A stretch of DNA of 64,000 nucleotides from Streptomyces sp. NBC_00335. Its GTDB lineage: Bacteria; Actinomycetota; Actinomycetes; Streptomycetales; Streptomycetaceae. Positions 27,677 through 35,599 of this stretch are shown piece by piece. Each line of letters begins with the position of its first letter. Position 1 is the first letter of the stretch. A program made the position numbers and the translations under genes. Under the pieces are notes generated by a model, which was not told the DNA's origin, made no database searches, and saw nothing but the letters and a program-made list of their open reading frames with translations. The stretch covers positions 7,369,501 through 7,433,500 of the forward strand of contig NZ_CP108006.1 in NCBI RefSeq assembly GCF_036127095.1, in the 5' to 3' direction.

Positions 27677-28959
27677 GATGGTGCCGAGTCCTTCCCGGTA
27701 GGGGTTTCCCGGGGCAGCAGCAGCGCCGACCACACGCAGGCGATCAGCACCAGAGCGCCGAAGGCCAGCCACCCGGTGCTGCCGAGCGCAACCACCAGGA
27801 CCATGGAGGTCGGGCCGATGATCTCCGTCGCCGGGGTGGAGATGTCGAAGGTCGTCAAGTACTCGGCGCGGCGGTCGGCGGGCGCCAGGTCGATGGAGAT
27901 CACCCACCAGCTCGCGGTGTCGGTCATCTCGCCGAAGACGGCGAGCACGGTGCCGACGAGCAGCAGGATCGCCGCGGTCACCGCGCCGACGTGGGAGGCG
28001 ACGGCGAAGCCCACCATGCCGGCGCTGGTCAGCGCGCTGCCGAGGAGCAGGAAGCGCCGTGCCGAGACGAGGCCGACGACCCGGGCGGAGATGCCGACCT
28101 GGAAGAGGACGACGAGCAGCGTGTTGAGTCCGAGCAGGATGCCGGCGAGCCAGGCCGGGGCGTCGGTCTTGGTGGTCACCCACAGGGGCAGGCCGACGGT
28201 GAACACCGAGGTGGCGAGGACGCCGCAGACGCTCCGCAGCGCGGTCAGCGTCAGGTACCGCCGGTCCTGGAAGAAGCCCCGGGGCCTGGTGCCGGGTTCG
28301 GCCGCGGACGGGGGGCTCGTCTTGATCCGGGCGACCATCAGGGCGGCGGCGACGAAGGTGAACGCGTCGAAGAGGAAGGCCACTTGGAAGGCCCCGCGGC
28401 TGCCGCCGGCGATGGCGAGCGTGGCAAGGCCGGCAGCCACGGTGAAGCCGAGGTTGCCGATCGCGCGACGGATGCCGAGGACCTCGCCGCGGTCCTTCTC
28501 CGGCACCACGTCGACGATGATGACCTGGTACATGGCGTAACGCCCGGCCTCCGCCGCGCCGTTCAGCACCATGAGGACGAAGACGGGGACGACGCCGGAG
28601 GTGAACGGCAGTACGGCGATCAGCGCGCCGCGCACCAGGCTGGAGATGATGGCGTAGCGGCGGGCTCCGATGCGCGGCATCAGCCGGCGGGCCGGCAGCG
28701 TGGCGAGCAGCCCCGCGACGGCCGCGGCGGACAGGCACGCGGCGACCTCCGACGTGGTCAGCCCGGCGGGGCCGATCAGGTAGAGGGTCAGCAGGCCGAG
28801 GGCGATGCCGTTGCCCGAGGAGTCGATCAGCGCCTGCCAGGCCAGCAGGCGCCGGGCGCCGGGCCGGCCCAGCTCGGTGACCCAACTGGGCAGCCGCAGG
28901 CCGCCGCGGGGCGGCTCGGGCGCCGGAGGGGGCTCGGCGACGGTCGTGGCCTCGGCCAT
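27673..28959 (-). CDS. MFS transporter, probable product exporter
   Basis: A 428-residue protein with about 12 hydrophobic helices, a cytoplasmic Pro-rich N-terminus, and the loop LPARRLMPRIGARRYAI in the MFS motif-A position. The EVLGIRRAIGNLGFTVAAG segment resembles motif C of drug-proton antiporters. It starts 1 nt from the PCP-TE stop and overlaps the adenylation gene by 4 nt, so it is embedded in the biosynthetic operon. This suggests export of the product or self-resistance. Substrate unknown. Confidence 0.8.
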   Translation of the reverse strand: MAEATTVAEPPPAPEPPRGGLRLPSWVTELGRPGARRLLAWQALIDSSGNGIALGLLTLYLIGPAGLTTSEVAACLSAAAVAGLLATLPARRLMPRIGARRYAIISSLVRGALIAVLPFTSGVVPVFVLMVLNGAAEAGRYAMYQVIIVDVVPEKDRGEVLGIRRAIGNLGFTVAAGLATLAIAGGSRGAFQVAFLFDAFTFVAAALMVARIKTSPPSAAEPGTRPRGFFQDRRYLTLTALRSVCGVLATSVFTVGLPLWVTTKTDAPAWLAGILLGLNTLLVVLFQVGISARVVGLVSARRFLLLGSALTSAGMVGFAVASHVGAVTAAILLLVGTVLAVFGEMTDTASWWVISIDLAPADRRAEYLTTFDISTPATEIIGPTSMVLVVALGSTGWLAFGALVLIACVWSALLLPRETPTGKDSAPS

Positions 28960-30084
28960 CTAGCCCGCCCTCCGTCCGTCGGCGATCAGGTCGGCCGTCC
29001 GGACGAGCCAGCGGGCGATGGTGACGTCGTTCGGCGGCTCCAGCAGCTGGAAGTGCTCCAGCGGTACGGCCCAGCACCGCTCGGGGTCCGGGACATCGGC
29101 CCAGACCGCATGGGGCGCGCAGGCCGTCCAGTCCTCGCCGGCGGCCAGCGCGAGGGACTCGCCCTTGCGCGGCGTACGGAGCAGGGCGCGGCGGTCGTCG
29201 GGGTGCCGGCCGGGGGCGTAGCCGGTGAGGATCTCGGCGTTGGCGGCGTACACCTGCCAGGCCGCCTCGACCTCGTCGGCGCCGGCGTTCTTGGGCAGCG
29301 TGGCGGCCTCGGCCGCGGCGGCGGCGATGCCCGCGAAGTCCATGGTGCCGTCGGCGTCGAGGAAGGCGGCCGGTTCCCGGGCGGTGATGCGCCAGCCGAC
29401 CCGGACGAAGATGTCGAAGGTCTCCTCGTGGGACAGCGTCAGCGAGGGGTCTTCGGGGGACGGCGGGTCGATGAGCAGCGCGGAGACCTTCTCGTGCCCG
29501 ATCCGGGCGGCCAGCGCGCCGGCCACCTCGTGGGCGAAGACCCCGCCGAGCGAGTAGCCACCGAGCACGATCTCGTCGAAGCCGGTGAGGCCCTCGGCGA
29601 TCAGCGCTTCGGCGAGACCGTCGGCGACGGCCCGCATGCCCTGGCGGGACAGGGAGGCCGGGGTTTCGCAGGCCCAGACGGCGTCGGCCAGCGGGAGGAG
29701 CCGGGTCATCCGCCCGTAGCGGGTCACCGCTCCGGAGAGCGGTGGCAGGAAGACCCACAGACGGCCGCCGTCGGCGTCGCGGAAGCGCACGACCGTGCGC
29801 CCGGTGGTGTGGTGTGCGGCCGGCACGGCGCTCTCGTCGATGAGCAGGGCGGTGGTGAGTCCGGCGAGGCTCGGGGAGCGGTAGACGTCCTGGATGCGGG
29901 GCGAGCGGCCGAGCTGCTCCTGGAGGTGCTCGATGAGCTCCACGGCGGCCAGGGAGTCGCCACCGGCGTCGAAGAAGCTGATCTCCTCGGACTCGGGCTC
30001 TTCGCCGAGCACGTCGGTCCAGGCGCGCCGGACTGCCTCGGTGACAAGGTCCTCGGCCGAGGCGTCGGGGGCATGGGTGGTCAC
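28960..30084 (-). CDS. peptidyl carrier protein-thioesterase didomain
   Basis: A 374-residue protein from the GTG at 30084, which overlaps the ATP-grasp stop (GTGA). Residues 5-80 are a carrier domain with FFDAGGDSLAAVEL, the Ser being the phosphopantetheine site. Residues 105-370 are a type I thioesterase with the nucleophile motif GGYSLGG, an acidic residue in LLIDPPSP and a His in VPLEHFQLLEPP. In assembly lines this pair is the last unit. Here it is free-standing with no condensation domain in the window, so the A enzyme, carrier and ligase probably work in trans. Release may be hydrolysis or transfer to an amine. Confidence 0.85.
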   Translation of the reverse strand: MTTHAPDASAEDLVTEAVRRAWTDVLGEEPESEEISFFDAGGDSLAAVELIEHLQEQLGRSPRIQDVYRSPSLAGLTTALLIDESAVPAAHHTTGRTVVRFRDADGGRLWVFLPPLSGAVTRYGRMTRLLPLADAVWACETPASLSRQGMRAVADGLAEALIAEGLTGFDEIVLGGYSLGGVFAHEVAGALAARIGHEKVSALLIDPPSPEDPSLTLSHEETFDIFVRVGWRITAREPAAFLDADGTMDFAGIAAAAAEAATLPKNAGADEVEAAWQVYAANAEILTGYAPGRHPDDRRALLRTPRKGESLALAAGEDWTACAPHAVWADVPDPERCWAVPLEHFQLLEPPNDVTIARWLVRTADLIADGRRAG

Positions 30085-31316
30085 GCGTTCCTCCAGGTGA
30101 TGTGGTGATCGAGGTGCCGCTCGGCGGCGGCGAGTCGGGTGGCCAGCTCGTCGAGGTCGGCCGCTTCCAGCCAGACGTCGACGACCCGGCCGATCGAGCC
30201 GCGCCGCCAGTCGACGGGGGATCCGGGGGCGAGGACCCGGCCGGCGGCGAACACCCCGTCCATGCGCCGCAGTTCCGGCATTCCGGTGAGGGTGTCGACG
30301 GCAGTGGCGGACATGGGCGGCTGGGCCCAGTGGACCAGGGTGACCTTCTCGGCGGGCCGGATCAGTTCCCGTACCCGTGCCGGGGTCGCGCCGGCGGCGA
30401 TCTCGACGGCAAGGGCCACCGGGTCGGTGACGCCGGCCTGGGGCATGAGGGCTTCGAAGGCGCCGCCGAGCCGTCCGTTGACCTCGATGACCTGCGCGCC
30501 CTTGGGGGTCAGCTTGATCTCGGTGTGGGTGAGGCCGGTGGTGATGCCGAGCGCGCGGACCGCCCTGGCGGACAGGTCGCGGACCTCGGCGTCGACGGCG
30601 TCGCCCAGCACGAGGGGAAAGACGGCGCCGCGTTCGCGGACGGGCGGCGCCATCGGGAGCTTGCCCGAGACGCCCACGCAGACGAGCTCGCCGTCGACGA
30701 GGGCGTTCTCGACGGACACGTAGTCGGCGAGCCACTCCCCGGCCGGGGACTCGCCGGTGCCGATGATGGCCTCTTCCAGGACGTAGGGCTGTCCGGAGAC
30801 CAGTTCGGGCGTGTGGGCGAGCAGGTCGGCATGGCTGTCGAGGAAGAGGGTGTCACGGCTGGACGCCCCGGAGTCGGGCTTGAGGACCGCCGGGTAGACG
30901 GCCTCGGCGAGGCTCGCGGGCAGCTCGCCCCCGTAGGTGAAGGCGGTGGTGTCGACGTGTCCGACGCCCTCGCCGTTGAGCCGGAGCCGCTGCAGGTACT
31001 TGCTGGTGAGCAGGGAGCAGACGGAGGCGTCGTGGGTGCGCAGGCCGAAGTGCGCACCGATGCGCGTCGCCAGCGGCAGCAGGGCGTCGACGAACGTGAC
31101 GACGCCGACGGGCGCGTACGGCTCCAACCGGGCCGAAAGTTCCGGGTCCTCGGGGTCGCCGTGGACGACCATCCCGAACCGCTCCAGTACCGACAGGACG
31201 GCGGGGGGTTGTGGTACGGCGGCGTCGACGACGAAGACGACTCCGCCGAAGCGTTCGGACGCGGAAGCGATCCGGCTGGGACTGGCCGCGCCCTGCGCGT
31301 ACGGAACGATGATCAC
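30081..31316 (-). CDS. ATP-grasp amino-acid/peptide ligase
   Basis: A 411-residue ATP-grasp enzyme. I choose the GTG at 31316 because AAGGGGG sits 8 nt upstream; the ATG at 31340 has no ribosome-binding site. The N-terminal Rossmann-like half (VIIVPYAQGAASPSR) is followed by the ATP-grasp fold with VYPAVLKPDSG, PYVLEEAI and the metal-binding block THTEIKLTPKGAQVIEVNGR ending GG. It most resembles BacD/carnosine-synthase-like ligases that join two amino acids or an acid and an amine through an acyl-phosphate. It heads the leftward operon and probably forms the amide bond that an NRPS condensation domain would otherwise make. Confidence 0.85.
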   Translation of the reverse strand: MIIVPYAQGAASPSRIASASERFGGVVFVVDAAVPQPPAVLSVLERFGMVVHGDPEDPELSARLEPYAPVGVVTFVDALLPLATRIGAHFGLRTHDASVCSLLTSKYLQRLRLNGEGVGHVDTTAFTYGGELPASLAEAVYPAVLKPDSGASSRDTLFLDSHADLLAHTPELVSGQPYVLEEAIIGTGESPAGEWLADYVSVENALVDGELVCVGVSGKLPMAPPVRERGAVFPLVLGDAVDAEVRDLSARAVRALGITTGLTHTEIKLTPKGAQVIEVNGRLGGAFEALMPQAGVTDPVALAVEIAAGATPARVRELIRPAEKVTLVHWAQPPMSATAVDTLTGMPELRRMDGVFAAGRVLAPGSPVDWRRGSIGRVVDVWLEAADLDELATRLAAAERHLDHHITWRNA

Positions 31317-31596
31317 TTGCTGAACCCCCTTGTGGTGCATGCGTGAGAGGCGTCAGCCCCCGCATGCGGGGACGTACGGGGCGAGGGCGGGCCGGGGTCT
31401 TCGGCCGGCGGCACCGGCGGCGCTGCCGGAACCGGCGCGAGGTCTGCGAAGAAAGGGCGTGCGCGGGGGCATGGGGCGGCACCGCGTCGGCCCGGGGAGC
31501 CGGCAGATCCGTCCTGTGGTGCGGTGGCGTGGGCCCGGTGGGGCCGACCGAGGCGCCCGGTCTGGCGCAAACGGAACTGGAGCTGTCAGCTCGGCC

Positions 31597-31636
31597 AAGT
31601 TATGCGCACGCCAGACCGCCAGTCAAGATCGATTTT
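31597..31636 (-). promoter_or_regulatory. promoter and operator of the leftward ATP-grasp operon
   Basis: On the minus strand: -35 TTGACT (31626-31621), an 18-nt spacer, -10 TAACTT (31602-31597). It is directly preceded by AAAATCGATCTT (31636-31625), a near-palindrome overlapping the -35. The element matches the rightward promoter at 32198-32237 almost base for base around GATCTTGAC. It predicts a leader of about 275 nt before the GTG. Confidence 0.65.
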
Positions 31637-32197
31637 CGCGATCCGGGGAATTATCGACCTTTACGCCTGCTCCGCAAATGCGGTCGCTCCATGCAATCCC
31701 GGAGGTGAAATACCGACATGACCGAATAGGAGAGGTACTTCAAGGGTGTCCGGCAGCAGCATGCGGGCAGTCCGTTTCGGGGAGCCGATCGGAATAGCGC
31801 TCTCCGTTTCGCCGGTCAGAACGTCATGGGGCTCCCGTCCGGGACGTACCGGACACCCCGACAGGGATTCGGTGTTCTCCGTGCATATCCGGTTTACCCC
31901 GGCGGGTCGCTGCGGGGGGACTCGCGCCGTGGCGCGCCCGCAGCGGGATCCGGGCCGAAGGCGCACGCGTCGGGCGGCGGACATGTCGGGAGGGCGCCGC
32001 GGCGGGCGGCGGCAGGCCGGTGGCACGCCAAAACCCCTTAGCGTGCGGGGGATTTGGGAAGGTCCCTTCCGCAACGGGGCTTGGTCTAGTTCGGTTCCGC
32101 GCCTTCTCTGCGCCGTTGCGGCGCTGTGACCTGCATATTCACAAGAAGACCGCGACTTTGAAATCGCCCGGTAACGGAATTGGTTGCGTTCAACAAA
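31637..32197. other. non-coding spacer between two matched divergent promoters
   Basis: About 560 nt between the two promoters; the whole gene-free stretch is 31317-32470. No ORF has both a ribosome-binding site and recognisable protein character. A hairpin GGAAGG-TCC-CTTCC occurs around 32055-32070. A short AT-rich tract with GGAGG followed by a three-codon ORF lies near 31705-31730. Composition drops in GC near both promoters. This could be regulatory DNA, a lost regulator gene or a small RNA region. Confidence 0.5.
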
Positions 32198-32237
32198 AAG
32201 ATTGATCTTGACGGGTGGCGAGCCCCGTGCCTAACGT
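32198..32237 (+). promoter_or_regulatory. promoter and operator of the rightward oxygenase gene
   Basis: Palindrome AAGAT-TG-ATCTT (32198-32209) overlaps the -35 TTGACG (32208-32213), with an 18-nt spacer and -10 TAACGT (32232-32237). It has the same design and spacing as the leftward promoter at 31597-31636. It predicts a leader of about 227 nt containing a CACGGC-TTT-GCCGTG hairpin. Confidence 0.65.
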
Positions 32238-32470
32238 TCGCAACGCCACAACGTCTGGCACTACTTTGCGCCAAACAGACTTGGCGTCACGGCTGCGCCT
32301 TACAAGGCCCTTGCCGCTTCGGCTTTGCCTAATAGGGCAGCCATCATCACGGCTTTGCCGTGTTCCGCCCCGAGGTTTCGACGGGCGGCCGAGCAGCTTC
32401 CGACTGCCCGGCCACCCCAGTGGCGAAACGCGAACGCCGGCGAGACCTACCAAATGCGTAAGGAGTCCCT

Positions 32471-33496
32471 GTGACCACCGCACCCGCCATCCTGGGCACT
32501 GGGTGGGAGATCACTCCCGAATTCACGTTCACCGACCTGGAGTGTACCGCTCTCGAAGAAGCCCTCGGCAGGGTCACCGCCAACCCCTACCGGCTCTACG
32601 AGGCACACCTCTTCCAGGTCAACGCGCTGATCGCCGAAGGTGTCGTACCCGAGCGCTTCCGTGCCTACGTGGACTCGCTGGCGACCATCGACCGCGCCGA
32701 GCAGCCGGCCGTCGTCATCAAGAACGTGCCGTACGACCGCGAGGTACCCCACTTCGACTTCGACGAGCCCGTCAAGTCCAAGTACGAGCTGAAGAAGACC
32801 TTCATCGCCGAGGGCTTCCTCGCCCTGTTCGCCCAGCTCGCGAACACCCCTGGGATCGGCTACGTCAACGTCAACGACGGTGACGTGTACCAGGACATCT
32901 ACCCCAAGCGGTCGATGAAGGAGAGCCAGTCCCAGAAGGCCCTGAACCGCATCTACTTCCACAAGGACCTGGCGAACCACTTCGTCCGCCCCGACCAAGT
33001 CTACATGGTCGGCATGCGCAGCGACCCGGTGAACGAGGTGTACACCTCCTTCGTCCGCAACATCGACGTCATCGCCTCCTTCACCGAGGAAGAGCTGGAG
33101 GCGCTGCGCAGCAACGAGTTCTACACGCCCTTCGACGACCTGACGGTCATGGGCGGTTCCCTGGAGCTCGGCGAGGCCGACAAGCACCCGGTCATCGGCG
33201 GCGAGGACGACCTGCGGTACTTCGAGAACCGCACCGTCGGCGTGACGGACCGCGCCAAGGCCCTCGTACCCAAGGTCAACGAGGTCCTGCACGCCCACAA
33301 GAGCAGGGTGTTCATCGGCCCGGGCGACTTCGTCATCACCTACAACAACCACACCGTGCACGCGAAGGAGGTCGTCAGCGTCGGCGACCCGGACGCGTTG
33401 CGCACCCGGTGGATCATCAAGACCGTCAACGTCGACGACATCGATCCGTACCGGGCCCACCTGGTCCCCGGCACGGAGCACCTGATCAACGGCTGA
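32471..33496 (+). CDS. Fe(II)/2-oxoglutarate oxygenase, clavaminate synthase-like
   Basis: A 341-residue enzyme of the TauD/clavaminate-synthase family, which hydroxylates free or carrier-bound amino acids (VioC, AsnO and relatives). The facial triad is visible as H164-x-D166 (IYFHKDLANHF) and the distal His in YNNHTVHAK (His297). DFVITYNNHTVH and RWIIKTVNVDD mirror the DNRRAVHGR...RWLKRINV region of VioC. A strong AAGGAG precedes the GTG start. It begins the rightward arm and is driven by a promoter matching that of the ATP-grasp operon. Likely role: hydroxylation of the amino-acid building block. Substrate not determinable by eye. Confidence 0.85.
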   Translation: MTTAPAILGTGWEITPEFTFTDLECTALEEALGRVTANPYRLYEAHLFQVNALIAEGVVPERFRAYVDSLATIDRAEQPAVVIKNVPYDREVPHFDFDEPVKSKYELKKTFIAEGFLALFAQLANTPGIGYVNVNDGDVYQDIYPKRSMKESQSQKALNRIYFHKDLANHFVRPDQVYMVGMRSDPVNEVYTSFVRNIDVIASFTEEELEALRSNEFYTPFDDLTVMGGSLELGEADKHPVIGGEDDLRYFENRTVGVTDRAKALVPKVNEVLHAHKSRVFIGPGDFVITYNNHTVHAKEVVSVGDPDALRTRWIIKTVNVDDIDPYRAHLVPGTEHLING

Positions 33497-33537
33497 CAGC
33501 CACCTCGCGCAGCGGCCGAGCGGCCGCCAAGGGGGCA

Positions 33538-33579
33538 GGGGCGGGGCCGTACTCCGTCACGCACGGCGAACCCCGCCCC
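33538..33579 (+). terminator. dyad after the oxygenase gene
   Basis: GGGGCGGGG / CCCCGCCCC (9 bp) with inner CCGT/ACGG pairing, 42 nt past the oxygenase stop. It could terminate or attenuate transcription before the micro-ORF and aminotransferase. Confidence 0.55.
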
Positions 33580-33639
33580 CGCGCCGGTGGCCGTCGGCCG
33601 TCGACCGCTCCAACGTCGTACGACCGAAGGAGACAGGTC

Positions 33640-33708
33640 GTGCAGGGTACGAACGACAACACCACTCCGTGCGGGGCGCACCATTGCGGCTGGGCCTGTG
33701 GTGCGTGA
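33640..33708 (+). CDS. 22-residue Cys/His-rich micro-ORF
   Basis: GTG start with an excellent GAAGGAG ribosome-binding site 7 nt upstream. The product begins MQGTNDNTTP and ends in a compact block with three Cys and two His (CGAHHCGWACGA). There is no signal peptide. It sits between an amino-acid oxygenase and a PLP aminotransferase in a locus with an ATP-grasp ligase. Possibilities are a peptide scaffold or precursor, a metal-binding microprotein, a regulatory leader peptide, or chance. The strong ribosome-binding site favours real translation; function is unknown. Confidence 0.45.
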   Translation: MQGTNDNTTPCGAHHCGWACGA

Positions 33709-33839
33709 CCCGGGGAGTGCGTGAGGCCCGCACGCCGCCGCTCCGCGCGGCAGCGGCGCCGAGGTCCCCCGTCTCGTACGGGTCGAGCGGGAGCCGGTGC
33801 GCCCGGCGCCGGCCCGCCGCCCCGACGGTCCCGGGCGGT

Positions 33840-34227
33840 TCCCGCCGGGCAGCGTGGACTTCTTCACGCTCTTCTCCTCGTGCGGCCGGCTCCCGGGCAT
33901 CACGGGACAGGGCGACTACGCCTCCGGCAACGCCTTCCTGGACGCCCTCGCCCCGCACCCGTGCGGCGCAGGGCGACGCGGACACGGTGCGCATCGCGTG
34001 GACTTCGTGGCGGGGTGGGTCTCGGCATGCCGACGTCCTCCGAGGTCATCGACGCCGAGCTCGCGGCGCGCGGAACGGCGGACATCGCGGTCGCCGAGGC
34101 CACGGTGACGGCGATCGCCGACGACCTGGCGGAGCGCGGGCCCGACGGCCTGACCGGCTGCCGGATCGGCCGGGGCCCGACCCGGCGGTACCACCTGCCC
34201 CCTGAAGCCCTGCCCCTGAAGCCCTGA
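33840..34227 (+). pseudogene. decayed polyketide synthase ketoreductase fragment
   Basis: One frame shows the end of a KR domain: [11 protein letters not shown], then [16 protein letters not shown] with the Tyr/Asn of the short-chain dehydrogenase active site. After about 33970 the sense moves to a second frame ([15 protein letters not shown]) and then to a third ([19 protein letters not shown]) that reads to a TGA at 34225-34227. That is two frameshifts, no start and no upstream catalytic core. The order and spacing match the KR tail of type I synthases. The end lies 8 nt before the aminotransferase ATG, so an ancestral synthase was probably co-translated with it. Confidence 0.75.
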
Positions 34228-34235
34228 AGGAAACG

Positions 34236-35561
34236 ATGCCCGAAGAAGCCTCGCCGCGCCGGCCGCGGGTCCGCATGGCCATGTCCGATCTGCACGGCTC
34301 CGTCGCCGATCCCGCTCTGACCTCGATGACCCTCCTGAACGAGATAGCGGGCAGGTTCCCCGACGCCGTCTCGTTCGCCGCCGGACGCCCGTACGAGGGC
34401 TTCTACGCACTGGACGACCTGCCGCGCTATCTGGCGGCCTTCGCCGCACACCTGGAGCGCGAACATTCCCTGTCCCCCTCCCAGGTGCGACGGACCTTCT
34501 TCCAGTACGGGCGCACGAAAGGCGTCATCCACGACCTGATCGCCCGCCATCTCGAGATCGACGAGGGTCTGGAGGTGGATCCCGAGTCCATCGTGGTGAC
34601 CACCGGCTGCCAGGAGGCGATGGTCCTGGTGCTGCGCGCCCTGCACCGTGACCCGCGCGACGTGGCGCTGGCGGCGACGCCGTCGTACGTCGGTTTCATC
34701 GGCGCGGCCCGGATCGCCGGCATGCCCGTGCGCGGGGTGGCCGAGGGCCCCGACGGCATCGATCTGGCGGACCTGCGACGGCAGATCCGGGCAGCGAGGT
34801 CGGAAGGTGCGCGGCCCCGGGTGGTGTACGTCGTACCGGACTTCGCGAACCCCAGCGGCGTCAGCATGCCGGTGTCGGCACGGCGGGCGCTGCTGGAACT
34901 GGCGGCGCGGGAAGACGTGCTGGTCCTGGAGGACAACCCGTACTCGATGTTCCGTCTCGACGGCGAGCGGCCACCGACACTGCGGGCGCTGGACACCGAG
35001 AGCCGGGTGGTCTACCTGGGCTCGTTCGCGAAGAGCGCTTTCGCGGGGGCGCGCGTCGGCTACGCGGTCGCGGACCAGGTGGTCGTCGGCGAGGACGGGC
35101 GGGAGAGCCTGTTCGCCGACGAACTGGCGAAGCTGAAGAGCATGGTCACGCTGAACACCTCCACCGTGGCGCAGGCCGTGATAGGCGGCTTCCTGGTCGA
35201 GAACGGCTGCAACGTCGTCGCCGCCACCACCCGGGAGGCGGCGGTCTACCGGCGCAACCTGCGGGCGGTGCTGGAGGGCCTGGAGAGCCGGTTCGGTCCC
35301 ACCTGGGCCCATCACGGAGCAGTCGGCTGGAACGCGCCCCGGGGCGGCATGTTCGTCGTCCTGACGCTCCCCTTCCGTGCCGACGACGCGGCCCTGGAGT
35401 ACTCGGCCTCGCGCTTCGGCGTGCTGTGGACACCGATGCACCACTTCTACGACGGCGCGGGCGGCCTGACGCAGGTCCGGCTGTCCGTCAGTGTCCTCAC
35501 CCCCGAGGAGATCTCCCTGGGCCTCGACCGACTGGCCAAACTGGTCGACGACCTCCTCTGA
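34236..35561 (+). CDS. PLP-dependent aminotransferase, class I/II
   Basis: A 441-residue fold-type I PLP enzyme. YGRTKGVIHDLIARHL and VTTGCQEAMVLVLRAL form the N-terminal cofactor region, VVPDFANPSG and VLEDNPYSMF give the PLP-ring residues, and the Schiff-base Lys is K266 in GSFAKSAFAGARVGY. It resembles MocR-type and VioD/capreomycidine-synthase-like enzymes, which act on amino acids hydroxylated by a 2OG oxygenase such as the one upstream. That pairing is inference. GAAGGAAACG precedes the ATG. It is the last gene of the rightward arm and ends at a bidirectional terminator. Confidence 0.8.
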   Translation: MPEEASPRRPRVRMAMSDLHGSVADPALTSMTLLNEIAGRFPDAVSFAAGRPYEGFYALDDLPRYLAAFAAHLEREHSLSPSQVRRTFFQYGRTKGVIHDLIARHLEIDEGLEVDPESIVVTTGCQEAMVLVLRALHRDPRDVALAATPSYVGFIGAARIAGMPVRGVAEGPDGIDLADLRRQIRAARSEGARPRVVYVVPDFANPSGVSMPVSARRALLELAAREDVLVLEDNPYSMFRLDGERPPTLRALDTESRVVYLGSFAKSAFAGARVGYAVADQVVVGEDGRESLFADELAKLKSMVTLNTSTVAQAVIGGFLVENGCNVVAATTREAAVYRRNLRAVLEGLESRFGPTWAHHGAVGWNAPRGGMFVVLTLPFRADDAALEYSASRFGVLWTPMHHFYDGAGGLTQVRLSVSVLTPEEISLGLDRLAKLVDDLL

Positions 35562-35570
35562 CACGCCGCT

Positions 35571-35589
35571 CCGGCGGGCGCCCCGCCGG
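35571..35589. terminator. bidirectional dyad terminator
   Basis: CCGGCGGG-CGC-CCCGCCGG, an 8-bp stem and 3-nt loop, lying between the convergent aminotransferase and sigma-factor genes. Confidence 0.6.
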
Positions 35590-35599
35590 GCCGTCACCA

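Noticed and set aside
26162..29758. An 1198-codon minus-strand frame seeming to fuse MFS-region sequence with the adenylation enzyme
   Set aside because: The upstream part is Arg/Pro-rich shadow of the MFS and PCP-TE genes. The adenylation enzyme starts at the ATG at 27676, which overlaps the MFS stop by 4 nt.
31661..32129. ORFs of 127-137 codons on both strands in the biosynthetic spacer
   Set aside because: Arg/Pro/Gly-biased composition, no convincing ribosome-binding site on the minus strand, and no domain character. The plus-strand GTG ORF at 31746 has GGAGAGG but its product looks random.
33721..34227. An intact 168-codon protein
   Set aside because: Its first half is Arg-rich shadow and only the last ~70 codons show ketoreductase-tail character. 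It is one frame of a frameshifted remnant.
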